Positions 45,343 to 56,584 of a stretch of DNA of 64,000 nt are shown piece after piece. A program made the translations under genes and the position numbers. Under the pieces are notes generated by a model that searched no databases, was not told the DNA's origin, and saw only the letters and a list, made by a program, of their open reading frames with translations. The first letter of the stretch is position 1. Each line of letters opens with the position of its first letter. The DNA lies in NCBI GenBank assembly GCA_023853785.1, contig JAJIRX010000147.1, forward strand, positions 1 through 64,000, read 5' to 3'. The stretch is from Psilocybe azurescens. Its lineage: Eukaryota; Basidiomycota; Agaricomycetes; Agaricales; Agrocybaceae.

Positions 45343-47587
45343 TCACCTTTGATTTCTGGTTTTCTATCCGCGGCATGCATATTTATCGTCGACCGTCGAG
45401 TGTAACGTAACGTACTTTCTTCCTTTCTTCATTCTTTCTTCCTTTGCTTGTTCTTTTTCTCCCTCTCTTGTTTGTTCAGGTAACTCTATATTGTAACTAG
45501 GGCTTTCAAATTCTTCTACTTGCACCATCAATTTATTCATCCTTTTCATCTTATTCATCTGTTATCCACATCAGTCCTTCATGCCTGCGTTCGTTCGTGC
45601 TCACATACTCCAACCTTTGATCCCTTCCTTCTAGAACCAAGATGCTGAGCACTGAGTACTCATATACCATCACTTCTGCAATTGTCCTCGTACTCGTACG
45701 ATACTCTGTCACTGCTTATCACCCAGCACACCGCTCGTCATTCATTGACCGCCGCTGCTGCGATTCGTCTGAAGTGCTACTGACGATTACGGACGACTTG
45801 GCTGGCGCTGGCGCTTTTGTTTCAAATCATCTGACACCAATTGAACGGAATGGGCATACAAGATCAAATGTTCAATCAAATGTTCAACGTTTAACTTTGC
45901 GGATGTAAGTTCCGACTCTGTCACAAGTGTGACTCCGAGCCAGACATGCAGTCCTCCTTCTCCTCCTCGCGCGTGCTCGCGCTTATCCAGGTATCGAGCT
46001 TCAATGATCTTCGTTGCTCGAGCGATGCCAGCTACACTTGGGCTGCCCTCATATTTCGTGTATCTGTCCGAGTCTGCCTGCGGACTTGGAGTTTCATCCA
46101 CCAGGAGCACTAATACTATTTGCTCTTGCTCTACTAGTACCACTCAGCAATTGTCACGGGCTGCTCGTCGCATAAAGAACGCCATACATGTGTCCTATCA
46201 CCTGGCACCGCTACCACACCATACCACACCAGTAGGAGTGATCACGTACGGACATCAAACGGACATTCCGAAACATTTTACCCTAGGATTTAAAAACAGC
46301 ACAAAACATCTGCGGCTGCCCTCCAGTGATCCTGCTGTAATGGTTCGGTTCTGATTGTGGGGTTTCCAGGTTATTCAGGCACTGGTAGGGATCAGTTTCG
46401 AGGCTCAGCGCTCCTCCATGTCCATGTTCATGTTCTCAGCAATTGGCGGTCTTTCTTTTCTTTTTGCGGGATTTTTTTCTCCCTAAGTAGTGACTTGGCT
46501 GACTGTTGCCTACTTTTGAATTGAATTTCTGGACACCACTGGCAGCTGGATGATGAGAGCTGAGTCGTTCAATTGACCAAACGTTTAACCTTTAGCGCTT
46601 AGCCTTTAACGCGGACGGTAAGTTCCGACTCGGTGAGTAGTGTGACCTTGTATGTGACCCAACCGCACTGTTTTGTCTTCTTCAATTCTTCCTTCCCGAA
46701 TCCCAACTTCGCTGACTGACCTGGACCGATGTCTCATCATGTCTTCTTGGAAAATATCTTTACATTGTTGCTTACATCTGGGCCGGTTATAATTTCCAGT
46801 TGATCACCCAACTCGATAAAAAACCAAGAGGGCGTCATCGTCAAGACTCGAGTCCAAATCACTACTTCGAAGATCTCTTCTGGATTCTAGAACGTCCTGT
46901 TTCCAGTGTGGACTGTGGACCGTGACCATTGGGATACCCGGAGATCACATCTTCTTCATATCTGCCCTACAGGCTATTGAATCAATCCACTTCCTAGTGC
47001 TCGGGCTTCGATCCAATAAGAAGACCTGAGCCAGGACTGTTATCTCTGTACCATGATCCCTCCTCCTCTAACTCGCGAGCTGGTTCTAACCGACAGCAGA
47101 ACAGTGTATTCTTGACTCATGCTGCAATACTCGCCTCCAACCCAGCCTGGGTGAACTGTATTTTGCCAGCCATAGGATGTCAAATGGATCAACCACCCGC
47201 ATCTATCACTGCCAAGTTGAGCATCATCCCTGTTTCCTTCACAGTCGCGGCGCACGGCGCAAGCCTATTTAACCGGACATCAGTAATATTACCCATCCAC
47301 AAGCCGCCAAGAAACTTCTCGCAGAGACATGAAGTCAAAAATCGCGCGTGAATGTCTATGCTGTCGAGTTGCTCCAAAGCTCGTTCCCTCGGGCTCATGC
47401 CGGATCTCAGTCATTGGTGGGTTCCGACTGCATGATGCCACAAAGCAACGGATTCGTGGATACGATCGTACAGGCCCACAGCCATCACCAACATCTCATA
47501 CTCAGGTAATGGGGATTCATAATTGTATTCAATGCAATATGCATGCAACTTTGATAAACTGATTTCTCTACCTGTAGACCAGATGAT
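45343..47587. other. 2.2-kb gene-poor region with an internal duplicated block
   Basis: No conserved protein is visible. A block containing GTAAGTTCCGACTC and a preceding CAAAC/TGTTTAAC(C/T)TT motif occurs twice, at about 45.84-45.93 and 46.57-46.65 kb. Minus- and plus-strand frames such as those at 45787-46354 look non-coding. Confidence 0.4.
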
Positions 47588-48330
47588 GTGTGGATCGCCA
47601 TTCCAGGCACCAACATCCCAGTATCGCAACTACAATACCTTCACGTCAAAGAAGTGCTCATCACTGATTTTATCCCTAGATTGATGCTTCTCGAACGCTG
47701 GGATTCGCTCAGCACCTTCTACCAATTTCGCGTTGCATGCACCCTCAGAAGATATATCTTCCAGATGAGACGTATTACCAGCAAAAGACTGGGCAATATT
47801 AAACGGGGTCTCGTCAAGGGACATCTTTGAACCCGACCTATGGAACGGACCATTTCGAGGTGTGGAGATATTCCGCAACTGGATTACACATGTAGCGTAT
47901 ATCAATTGAGTTTCGGCCTACAAACCATTTTCGCATGTTCGATCCTAACCTGGGTCCTGACTCCCCCATTTCCGCAACCGGACGTTCGACCCACCTGCGA
48001 TTGGACATCGGTACTAACATATTCCAACCTTAACCTAAGTAATTTCATGCTCTCGGACAGTGGTGTGCTCTGGGTTATCGATTGGGTGGAAAGCGGGTTC
48101 TATTCTTCTTGGCTAGAATCCCTGGGGATGAGTGGCTATGTCAAGTCTCCTCGCTCATGGAAACAGTGGTACACCTTTATATCACTGGCTCTTCTTCTGA
48201 TCTTGATGGTATAAGGAGTCACTTCAGCATGAACATCGCCAAAATGGCTCTGAATTCCCCCGCGAGGATTATTGGTTGGGACCATTTATCTAGACACTGG
48301 TTAACTGTGTATTTCAATCAACGTAGCTAG
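47588..48330 (+). pseudogene. family 1 copy G: APH-kinase part only, broken
   Basis: Only the kinase-like half is recognisable, from NIPVSQLQYLHVKEVLITDF through WDSLSTFYQFRVACTLRRYI to VIDWVESGFYSSWLESLGMS. The Ras-like exons are missing upstream. The frame stops after LVKGHL, shifts again, and the segment corresponding to HCDLS reads YSNLN, so both catalytic residues of that motif are lost. Genuine pseudogene. Tail-to-tail neighbour of P4. Confidence 0.82.
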
Positions 48331-48605
48331 TTCGTAGAGATTGGATAGGCAACAAAACAAAAGATCAAACTGAACAAAAACAAAAAAACTCAGGCAGAGA
48401 AGTACATAAAGATTATGTAGACGACAGAACACAACTTCGACATGCACAGAAACCAGCAATGTCAAACATAATGTACAACAGATCTAATATATTCAGGGAT
48501 ATAAATAGCCCTGGTTAATCTGCTCAGACAGTATAAACAGAAAGAAAATCGACATCAGATACACACTGGGAACAACCAACCTCAGGCTGAGGGATTGTGA
48601 TTAGA

Positions 48606-49196
48606 TTAGGGGGGTCCATGGTGCACTGTCCCCCGAGTAGGTGGCCAATGAGAATCTTCTGCGAAAAGATACCCATCGCTTCGGTTGTACTCTACGATTT
48701 TGTTTTTAATCGTGTCGAGGGTTCCGGTTCCAGGCGTGTCAACGATAACACCCCTTGCTAGAAAATTTTCCACATGAGAATAAACCCAATGCGATGTACC
48801 CGTGTTCTCTGCGGCGAGTGCGTAAAAAGGAATGTGCGTAGCCATTGTGTCCATTATATCGCGGACACTGGTGCCTGACGCTACTGGAGCTTGGGCCAGC
48901 TCCGTGTGCAGGTGCAAATGAGTCGTATATAGACTTGTGGAGGGTGTGAAGTCAACGAAAGTAGATCGTCGGGCACTTATTATGGAAGAATGACTCCGTG
49001 TGTCTGGGGTAGTACTAGTGGGCTGCAAAACAATACGTATGGCCATGAGGTCCCTTATACCGGTCACAAATTTCAACGTTAAGCGCCATGCATCAAGTCT
49101 GGGAGATGTGCACCAAACAAAAATGTCTGAGACTTGAGCGTCATATAGGTCGTCTGTCATGCTGTTAAGAACAAAATGATTTGGCGGGTGAGACAT
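48606..49196 (-). CDS. family 2 copy P4: DUF7770-like protein, intact
   Basis: A single exon of 196 residues beginning MSHPPNHFVLNSMTDDLYDA. Conserved blocks match P3: IFVWCTSPRLDAWRLTLKFV, TSVRDIMDTMATHIPFYALA, SHWVYSHVENFLARGV, TPGTGTLDTIKNKIVEYNR and EDSHWPPTRGTVHHGPP before TAA. It is more similar to P2 than to P3 over the last third. No known catalytic motif, signal or membrane segment is present. Its tail-to-tail partner G is dead while P4 is intact, so the gene may act without an adjacent family 1 gene. Confidence 0.78.
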   Translation of the reverse strand: MSHPPNHFVLNSMTDDLYDAQVSDIFVWCTSPRLDAWRLTLKFVTGIRDLMAIRIVLQPTSTTPDTRSHSSIISARRSTFVDFTPSTSLYTTHLHLHTELAQAPVASGTSVRDIMDTMATHIPFYALAAENTGTSHWVYSHVENFLARGVIVDTPGTGTLDTIKNKIVEYNRSDGYLFAEDSHWPPTRGTVHHGPP

Positions 49197-50854
49197 GGTA
49201 TTCTGAGAAGGGGTGGAGGAAAGAAGAATTCCAGATCTTGACTGGATTTTATATCATAACAACCTGACGCTGTGACTCAGTGATCAACTCAAGATCAGCT
49301 ATGATAAGAAGCCACCGCAAGGCATGTTGCAAGTCGCACTCCTCAATCTGACAGGCAGAAAAATTCCGAGGAAGAATATGTAAAGGCAGCGAACTTGTCA
49401 TGTTTTATAATTTAACGGCCTGTTTTTGGCTAGTTGAGCCGTAAAAGCGGCAAAGAAGTATGCATTATCACAAAGCAGAATATGAGATGGCAAAACTGCG
49501 AAGTGATATGGGGATGCAAGATTTCGAGAACGCTCGTCGAAACAAGTTCCCGAGGTACTCAGGACAGATAAAAGAAATGTATATAAGGTCAAGAAGCATG
49601 CCAAAATCCAAAATGAGTTGTCCAGGGCCGAGTCCCGAGTAATCGACAATTGGCACAATTTGGTCAAAGCAAGGTTCAGCGGTTGGACATTCAAAGCATT
49701 TCCAAGATTTTCATCTCTGGTAGAGATAATGAGTCATATTTCTGCCATTTTCTTGATTAGTGTCGATTTGTAACAGGGAGTGCTTCGACGCTAAAAGATG
49801 TGGTTCAGATTATAATCTGAACTCAAAACGTGAACCATAATCTGTACCAAAATCTAGACATCAAATTTATTCATGATAGTACACATTTTCTTTCTAGTTC
49901 AGATTTCGTCGGGAAGTTCAGATCGAGTCTAATCCACGTGATATGGCTTCGGAGGCAGCAAGTCTGCAAGATTGTTTCTTGCTGTCGCAAGTAGAGTTTT
50001 TATAAGTGCATCCCCGGCATATTCACGCGCAGTCGTAGTCTGTACACGCTGTGTATCACGTCTTATGCATGTGGTTTCTTCTTCACATATATATGTATAG
50101 CAATCAAATGGCACGCCGCAATGACGCTGCCTGCCGGGCTCCGACCATTGACCAAAGTGTGGGCCTTGACTTAAGCAAGTTACGTCTGTTCTGATTTATA
50201 CTATCTCCTATCAGCTGTCTTAGTGATGACATTCCTGATAGCTGCTCTCTCATTAATCTAGATTTCTTGCTTGGTGTCCGGCATTGTGTGCATATCATAC
50301 CGGAGATCTGATTAAATGTTCCAGAGCCCCCTACATGCTTTCAGCATATTCAGCACACATATAGAACCTTGAAATAGCTTGAACTCTGTTAAATTAACGA
50401 CGCGTCGACGCGTCAAGTATGCACGTGCATGTTAGTACGCACTTTCAATATACAAAACTGGACATCTTGCCGGAAAAGGCAAGGAAAAGGTGAACTTTCT
50501 TTTATTCTCATAAATTTTGATTGAGTTCAAATCCTGGATCCATTTTTCCTCGTAAGTCTAGTTTTAAGTTCGTTTTATAAGTTCAGAAAGAAATCTGAAC
50601 CATGTCTTTTACTGTCGAACTTCTGGAGTAAAGTATTTTCAACAAACTTGACACGTGACCTTAAACATGATCATCTGCCCGCGTCAGCCTGGAGCCCCAT
50701 GAATCCGAGTCTGACCCTCACAATCTGATTCTCACAGGTTTCACAGAACAGGCTGCGAAAGCTCATTGAAACGGAGGGAATTCCTTTCTAAAGTGTCTTT
50801 CCTGACGGCTAGTCCTGCACTTCCAAGAATCATTGCAGGCCTCTTTGTATCCAA
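49197..50854. other. 5' flanks of P4 and copy H
   Basis: About 49.2-49.75 kb is homologous to the upstream DNA of P2 and P3. The rest, up to copy H, has no supported gene; it is AT-rich and contains imperfect palindromes such as ACGCGTCGACGCGT near 50400. Confidence 0.45.
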
Positions 50855-52568
50855 ATGCCAACGGACATTCGAGTATCTATTCTTGGTATGTGAGCTCGTA
50901 AGAGGGAATACTGAAGTTAACCATCGCTTTCTATACAGGCGGTCCAGGAAGTGGGCGGACAACACTTTGTCAACGGTTGGTAAGTCCACAGTGGTGTGCT
51001 ACGCCCTTCGCTTCGCTCGTTCCACCTTGGGAACTAATGTTCATATCGTGTTGTAGGATAACTATATTTATCTTAGGGCTCGCGATGGTCGAGGCTTCCA
51101 ATTCAAGGCCCAAGAGGCAGCAGACATAAATGCTTCAGGATTGCTGGATGAGGCGGACGCTATTCTACTTACTTTTGGCCTAGATAAGGATTTTGGGGAC
51201 CTGGTGGTCCAATATCAGAATCTCGTTCACGATATCTATTGGGAGCAGCGGAAGGCCTTCCATATTGTAGGAACCCAACAGGATGTTCTGGACCCAAATT
51301 TAGATTCGGTCAAGTATCCTCGGAGTATGGAGACGCTGTTTACTCTGTATACATCAGTGACCTTCAAACTCATTGGTACCCAGAGTGGAAGCGGCATCGA
51401 AGAATTGTGCGGCTCTATAGGTGTGTTGCATACATGCTCTGCCCTCACAGTGAACGCGACTCAAAGAGGATAAAGTGGATCAAATACACCCCATAGGACC
51501 CACTATTGATTTTCGCCTCCACAACACATTTGGACGAGTGCGATCGTGGGTTCTGGACATGATCGCATTCACCTTCTCTCTTCCAGTGCCTCCTAATGCC
51601 AACAAAGATGTTCGTCGTTTCAGATGCTAAACACCAGATTGTAATTTGATTCATTGCACTTTCAGACACCAGACTCCGATGACCTTCCTATCATCCCAGA
51701 CGACCGTACCGCATGGGAGATGATTAAGACACAGGAAGCCGTTGCTTATAGCAGACGTCTTGCAGCTGTCGCAAACTCGAAATACGACCGCGCCCCAACA
51801 TTCAAGATTGCGCCAACTTTGATTCTCAAAGGACTAGGTCCCTTCGAGAGGTTTAATAACATCTTTCTGCGCGCTCATACCAACATTCCTGTTCCCCAGC
51901 CCCGATATCTTCACCTCAAAGAAGTTTTCATCACTGATTTTATCCCTGGAAAAATGCTTCTAGAGTGCTGGGACTCGCTCAGCGCGTTCCATCAGTTTCG
52001 AATTGCATGCACCCTCAGAAGATATGTGTCCCAGATGCGACGTATCACCAGCAACAGACCAGGCAGTATTGAACGAGGTCTTGTCAAGGGAACCCTCTTC
52101 GACCGTGATATGTGGAACGGCCCTTTTCGTGATATGGAGACATTTCGCAACTGGATAATACATGTTGTCTATACTGATTGGATGGCCAGAGCCAAAGCCT
52201 TTCGCAGGCACAAACCTGGTGTCACTCTACCCCCACAATTAAACCCACAGTTAAACTTCCCACCTGATTGCGATTGGACGCCTGTGCTCACACATACTGA
52301 TCTTAGTCTCACCAATGTCATGCTCTCCAATGATGGCGTACTGTGGATTGTGGATTGGGCAGAGAGTGGATTTTACCCACCTTGGTTGGAGTCCATGGGC
52401 ATGAGGCGCTACCAGCAAGCGCCCGAGGCATGGAAACGTTGGTTTTGGTTCATCTCAGGCTCTTCTTCTGAGCTTGATGTTATATGGACACACTTCACTG
52501 GGAAAGTGTCCATGTTGGGCTCATCTGTCCCTCGCGACGACTATTGGCCCCCACCTATCACAGCTTAG
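50855..52568 (+). CDS. family 1 copy H: Ras-like domain fused to APH-type kinase, intact
   Basis: Exons 50855-50885, 50939-50979, 51057-51420, 51467-51609 and 51666-52568 keep one frame, 493 residues. Residues 1-145 form a Ras-like domain: MPTDIRVSIL, P-loop GGPGSGRTTL with Arg at the Lys position, AQEAADINASGLL at switch II, and VGTQQD at the guanine motif (Lys also lost here). Residues 146-193 are a conserved linker. Residues 194-493 form the APH domain: PTLILKGL (possible beta-3 Lys), NIPVPQPRYLHLKEVFITDF, THTDLSLTNVML (catalytic Asp near 405) and IVDWAESGFYP (metal Asp near 423). No family 2 neighbour is seen. Intron 4 uses the GTTCGT donor. Confidence 0.88.
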
Positions 52569-55500
52569 TTTTTGCTTGGCGACAGATGGTCTTGGAGGTG
52601 TACATAGGGACTCCAGGATGAAGAAATTCATGGAGATAATATCGGACTGTTTGAGTTATCTACTTTATGTAATAAGGATTGGAGATGAGCAATGACAACG
52701 AATTATAAGCCTCTAGACCTATTGTGAGGAGTTTGGAGGGTGATAGAGGCGTGAGGGAGGGTCAGGGATAACCAAACAACGGACCAGATATTCAAGTGTT
52801 TATGGGTATTGGTTGGGTGACGTTTTTAGGTTGGACACATTGTCTCCGTGGTATCAATAGCAGAGATCAAGCAGATACGTCGAAATGGGAGCAAAGGTTT
52901 GTAATTGAAACCCGGGACTGAGGCAGGCCCGTTCTAAATCACACACCGGAAGCTTCTTGAACAGATAGGTAGGAGGTAGGGGAGAAGCAAGGGTGAATAA
53001 ATGATCCAAAGAAATTTGTTAGTCAAACCCACCTCATGCCAATCACCACGCCCAGAACTCGACCACAAGCGGGCAAACCAGCAGCAATTCATAATTGCCC
53101 CGCGGTTCTCAATTAGAAAGCGACGATGGCATGCTCCGGGCCACACATCAAGACGAGGTGAGGGCAACGCCATGGCTGCCTCGTCCATGACCCAATCTTT
53201 AAGATTAGGCCACACTGCGGTGCCCCAGCCCGCCAGGCCAGGAGTCCCAGAACTACGCGGCCGGAATGAAGCGGTATACTTCTACTGTGCTCATTGGCCC
53301 ATGTAGCCGAATATGCATTGGGCGGGACTTGCATTGACATTAGGCGATGATTCCAAAATCAAAAAAGTAGTTCAAGGCGGGATCATGGAAATGCTGAAGG
53401 TCATCATCAGTAGACGTATAGTGAGCTGACGTACGCGACGAGTGCATTCGTTGTCCTCTGATAGGGGCAGCGTCGTCCACAGTATATATATATATAGACC
53501 TTGAGCTAGGTAAGTCGAGGCAACTCTTCCGAGTGATAGATGTGAGCAAAATCCATTAGATGGATGTTTCGCTAGACTCAGTGGCAAGCGCAAAGTAAGT
53601 TGTTCTCGGCTTATTACGAGCCATATTCTTACATTACCCCTTCACATACATGACATGGTCATTTGATGCACAACTTCGTCAAACTTGGAGAGCCGAGCCT
53701 TAGCAGATGCTCTAGCGTAGGACGGTGCATCCTTGAATCCGTGTGTCTTAGCGCTTTGACCGCTTCTTACACATTAATAAACTGATTCAGAAAAGTAAGT
53801 TGTTCCCAAATGAGTCGGAGATAGAGACGGACTTTCAATTTCATTTCCGAAGTCCTTCAGAACTTTTAAGAACCTGCATATATGAAACTTAAAAAGACAG
53901 ATACATTGGGGAACCTCAAGATGAAGCTAGTAGTACTCCATGCGTCAACATACTCATGAAAATGTCAAATTTGAATTGCTGTATTTTCTTCCTTCGGTCG
54001 TCGTTCATCAAACGACAGTGCTGGATTGTTATCGAGCTCCAACCTTGCTTCTTGAATAGGATATCAGAAACTTCCCAGGTTTCATGGCCGTTGGTACCAG
54101 TGAACTTGAATTTCTTCCCCACCATGGCTGTTGGACTTTCCGCATACGAGCTTAGTCTGTCACTTTGTGAAGAAGTGGCAGACTCGGGACTGAGTTTCAA
54201 TTATTTGTGATGCACATTGAGAACAACGATTGGATGTAAGAGAGACAGAACTTACATTGATTGTAGCGCAATGCGATGGTTGGGAATAAGCGTTACCGGT
54301 CCCGATGGTAGTATTGTCTTCCGCCGCGTCGAGCTTGGGTCCGCGTTCGTGTCGTTGCTGGCATGATCGGTTTGAAGCAAGTTTTCCAAATTACCTGCCG
54401 GACCATTATTGCCATCATTGTAGGTAGCGTCAACGTTCGATACACTGCCATCTTGCCACGCTTGGATGACTCGAGTTTGGTCCTCTGGGCTGAGCGTGTT
54501 GAATCCCTCTAATCCTGCAGCTTCGTTACATTCCCTTTTGCCGTTTTAATGTTCTTCGTGTTTACACATCTCCAATGTCTCCATACACTAGTAGCGGAAT
54601 GACCTGTGAGTATAGATCTTGAAAACGACATGGAGCCATATTTACTATGCAGGCCATATATTTTTTCGATATTCTTTGGGATGGGTATACCGAAACAGAG
54701 TTCATGTCTGCCAAGGAGAATTCCTTGTAAGACCAGATATCAGCCTGGATATCATGATATTGACAACAGACTTTTAAGACTTGCCACCGCAGTTCAAATG
54801 GCCTGATATGTTGAAGCATTTCATTGACAAGAACGGATGATCGATAGTTCAGATTGGGGACCAACTCACGAGAGCATGTCGTTCTTGCGCTTAGTCGATA
54901 CTGGACACGATGTAAGATAGCCATAAGAAAGTCTCTGATCAGGATCAAGCAGTTTGTAACAGAGAGAAATGTGACCCGATTAAGGCGTCCGAAATCTGGG
55001 TTCTGGTACCAATCTGGCACGCCACAATTGTGAGAAAACTTGATTATGTCTATGATTCTGTAAGAAAAGCTTTATTCAATTGATCATTATTTATTCTTCA
55101 GATATCCATATATCTATAATATCAAGACCATTATTTAGCGGTCATAGTAGGTTTGATTGTCCAAAAATCTGGTAAGAATCTGTCACCATAATGTACATTG
55201 CCGTCGAACCTCAAGTCATCCTTCTAAAAGTAGAAACTATGCCTCATTTAGTATCCCATGTTTCAATGTACTCATAAAATTTTCGAAGTCAAATTTATGA
55301 CTATCATCTTCCCCTTAAACCGTCAGAGCCTCATCCTTCCCTACCAAAAACGATCTCTGTAGCTTCCCATGTACGATTGCAATCCTTGAATCGAAATTTC
55401 TCGTCTACGATGCTTGTTAGATTCTCCTATAAAGAAATCCTGGTGAAGATGTCTACGGTCGTATATGATGGAGCTGATGCGGGAGCCCGAAATCTGAAGT

Positions 55501-56584
55501 CGAGCGGGAGAAGGGGTCCATCCGGCAAGGAGGTTATAGGCTTAAAATATGAAATACGCGATGTAGAGGCGACCACTGGCATTTTATATCCAAGATAAGC
55601 TTATAACATGAACTTTATTTCACAAATAAAAACGTACTCGATTATGGGATCTGCGCCACGATTACCAGCAAAGCCACCGGCGTGTTGGGCGCCTATTTTT
55701 CTCTGATAGTAATGGGGGATCGGGATGATATCGGGCTCTGAAAAAGAGGCTTATTCAATGCTGATCTGTTCCGTTAGAGTCGGTCCCGAGTGCTCATATT
55801 TGTCACCACTTCCTCAGCCCATCTCGCTGATGACTCGAATCTTATTTTTGACTAGGATATAGTGGAAGCCGTTCAAGTGACCTTCTCCAGAGACGCGAAA
55901 TCTTGTATTCTTCTTATTATTTTCAGATAAACATCCCCATGCTTTCTGGTTCTACCAATTATCCATTGAACGAGTTCGCCGTTCGAATCTGTCGAGGCTA
56001 CACGCCATGTTGTGGCGCCTTGTCTGAAGTATATAATGAGCGCTGTAGGCGTCAATGCCATATCCAGTACATGATACGAGACGTAAGGTTACGCACATTT
56101 TTTGGCTGAGGTAGAATAAAAGAGATATGCATGAGTCAAACACTCATCAAAAAACTTGAAGGAACTTCACCCGCGTGCGGTACATTTCCATTCCTAAAAG
56201 CGATTGATTGGCCCGCCAGATGACACTTCAGTGATATCAAAACTTTTGAACATAAAGTTCGGAGGTCGTGGTTTTCGTCGAGGTTGCAGTTGAGTTGCGG
56301 TGGATACACTAGTAGCTCAGTCAGTCTAAGATTAAGGCACGCGACATAATTTACATGTTCCATGGTCCGATCACAAATAGAGAGCATACTATTCTTTGAA
56401 TAAGCAAAGACGAAGCTACCTTTGTACGAGGTTCTCGGATAAAAATTTGATGGCACACGACCGCGTCGAGGCCAAGCCCCTATTTAGCAATCTACACCAT
56501 CAAAACGCGGCTGCAATACTGATCACAGATTGGTTCAACGTCTTTCTCAAATCTTTCTCTTCTCGAACACCCCATCCAGCAGCA
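52569..56584. other. 4-kb region of unassigned minus-strand fragments
   Basis: Minus-strand frames around 52934-53340 (DWVMDEAAMALPSPRLDVWP, NCCWFARLW) look coding, but I cannot name them. At 53916-54540 there are two joined exons and at 55280-55450 a diverged relative (see next entry). The segment 54562-55020 reads one long minus-strand frame with no recognisable motif. Nothing supports a complete gene. Confidence 0.4.
53916..54540 (-). CDS. unrecognised minus-strand gene fragment
   Basis: On the minus strand a stretch reading LEGFNTLSPEDQTRVIQAWQ, then NLLQTDHASND, joins by a plausible intron (GTAAGTTCTG...CTCAG) to an exon with KKFKFTGTNGHETWEVSDIL and RKKIQQFKFDIFMSML. The first part resembles the segment that follows PARP-type zinc fingers in fungal proteins (LEGFxxLxxEDQxRVxxAW), but I see no zinc finger. 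The FKF..TWEV part recurs, degraded, at about 55280-55450 (FRFKDCNRTWEATEIVF). The start is not identified. Possibly a partial or decayed gene. Confidence 0.35.
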
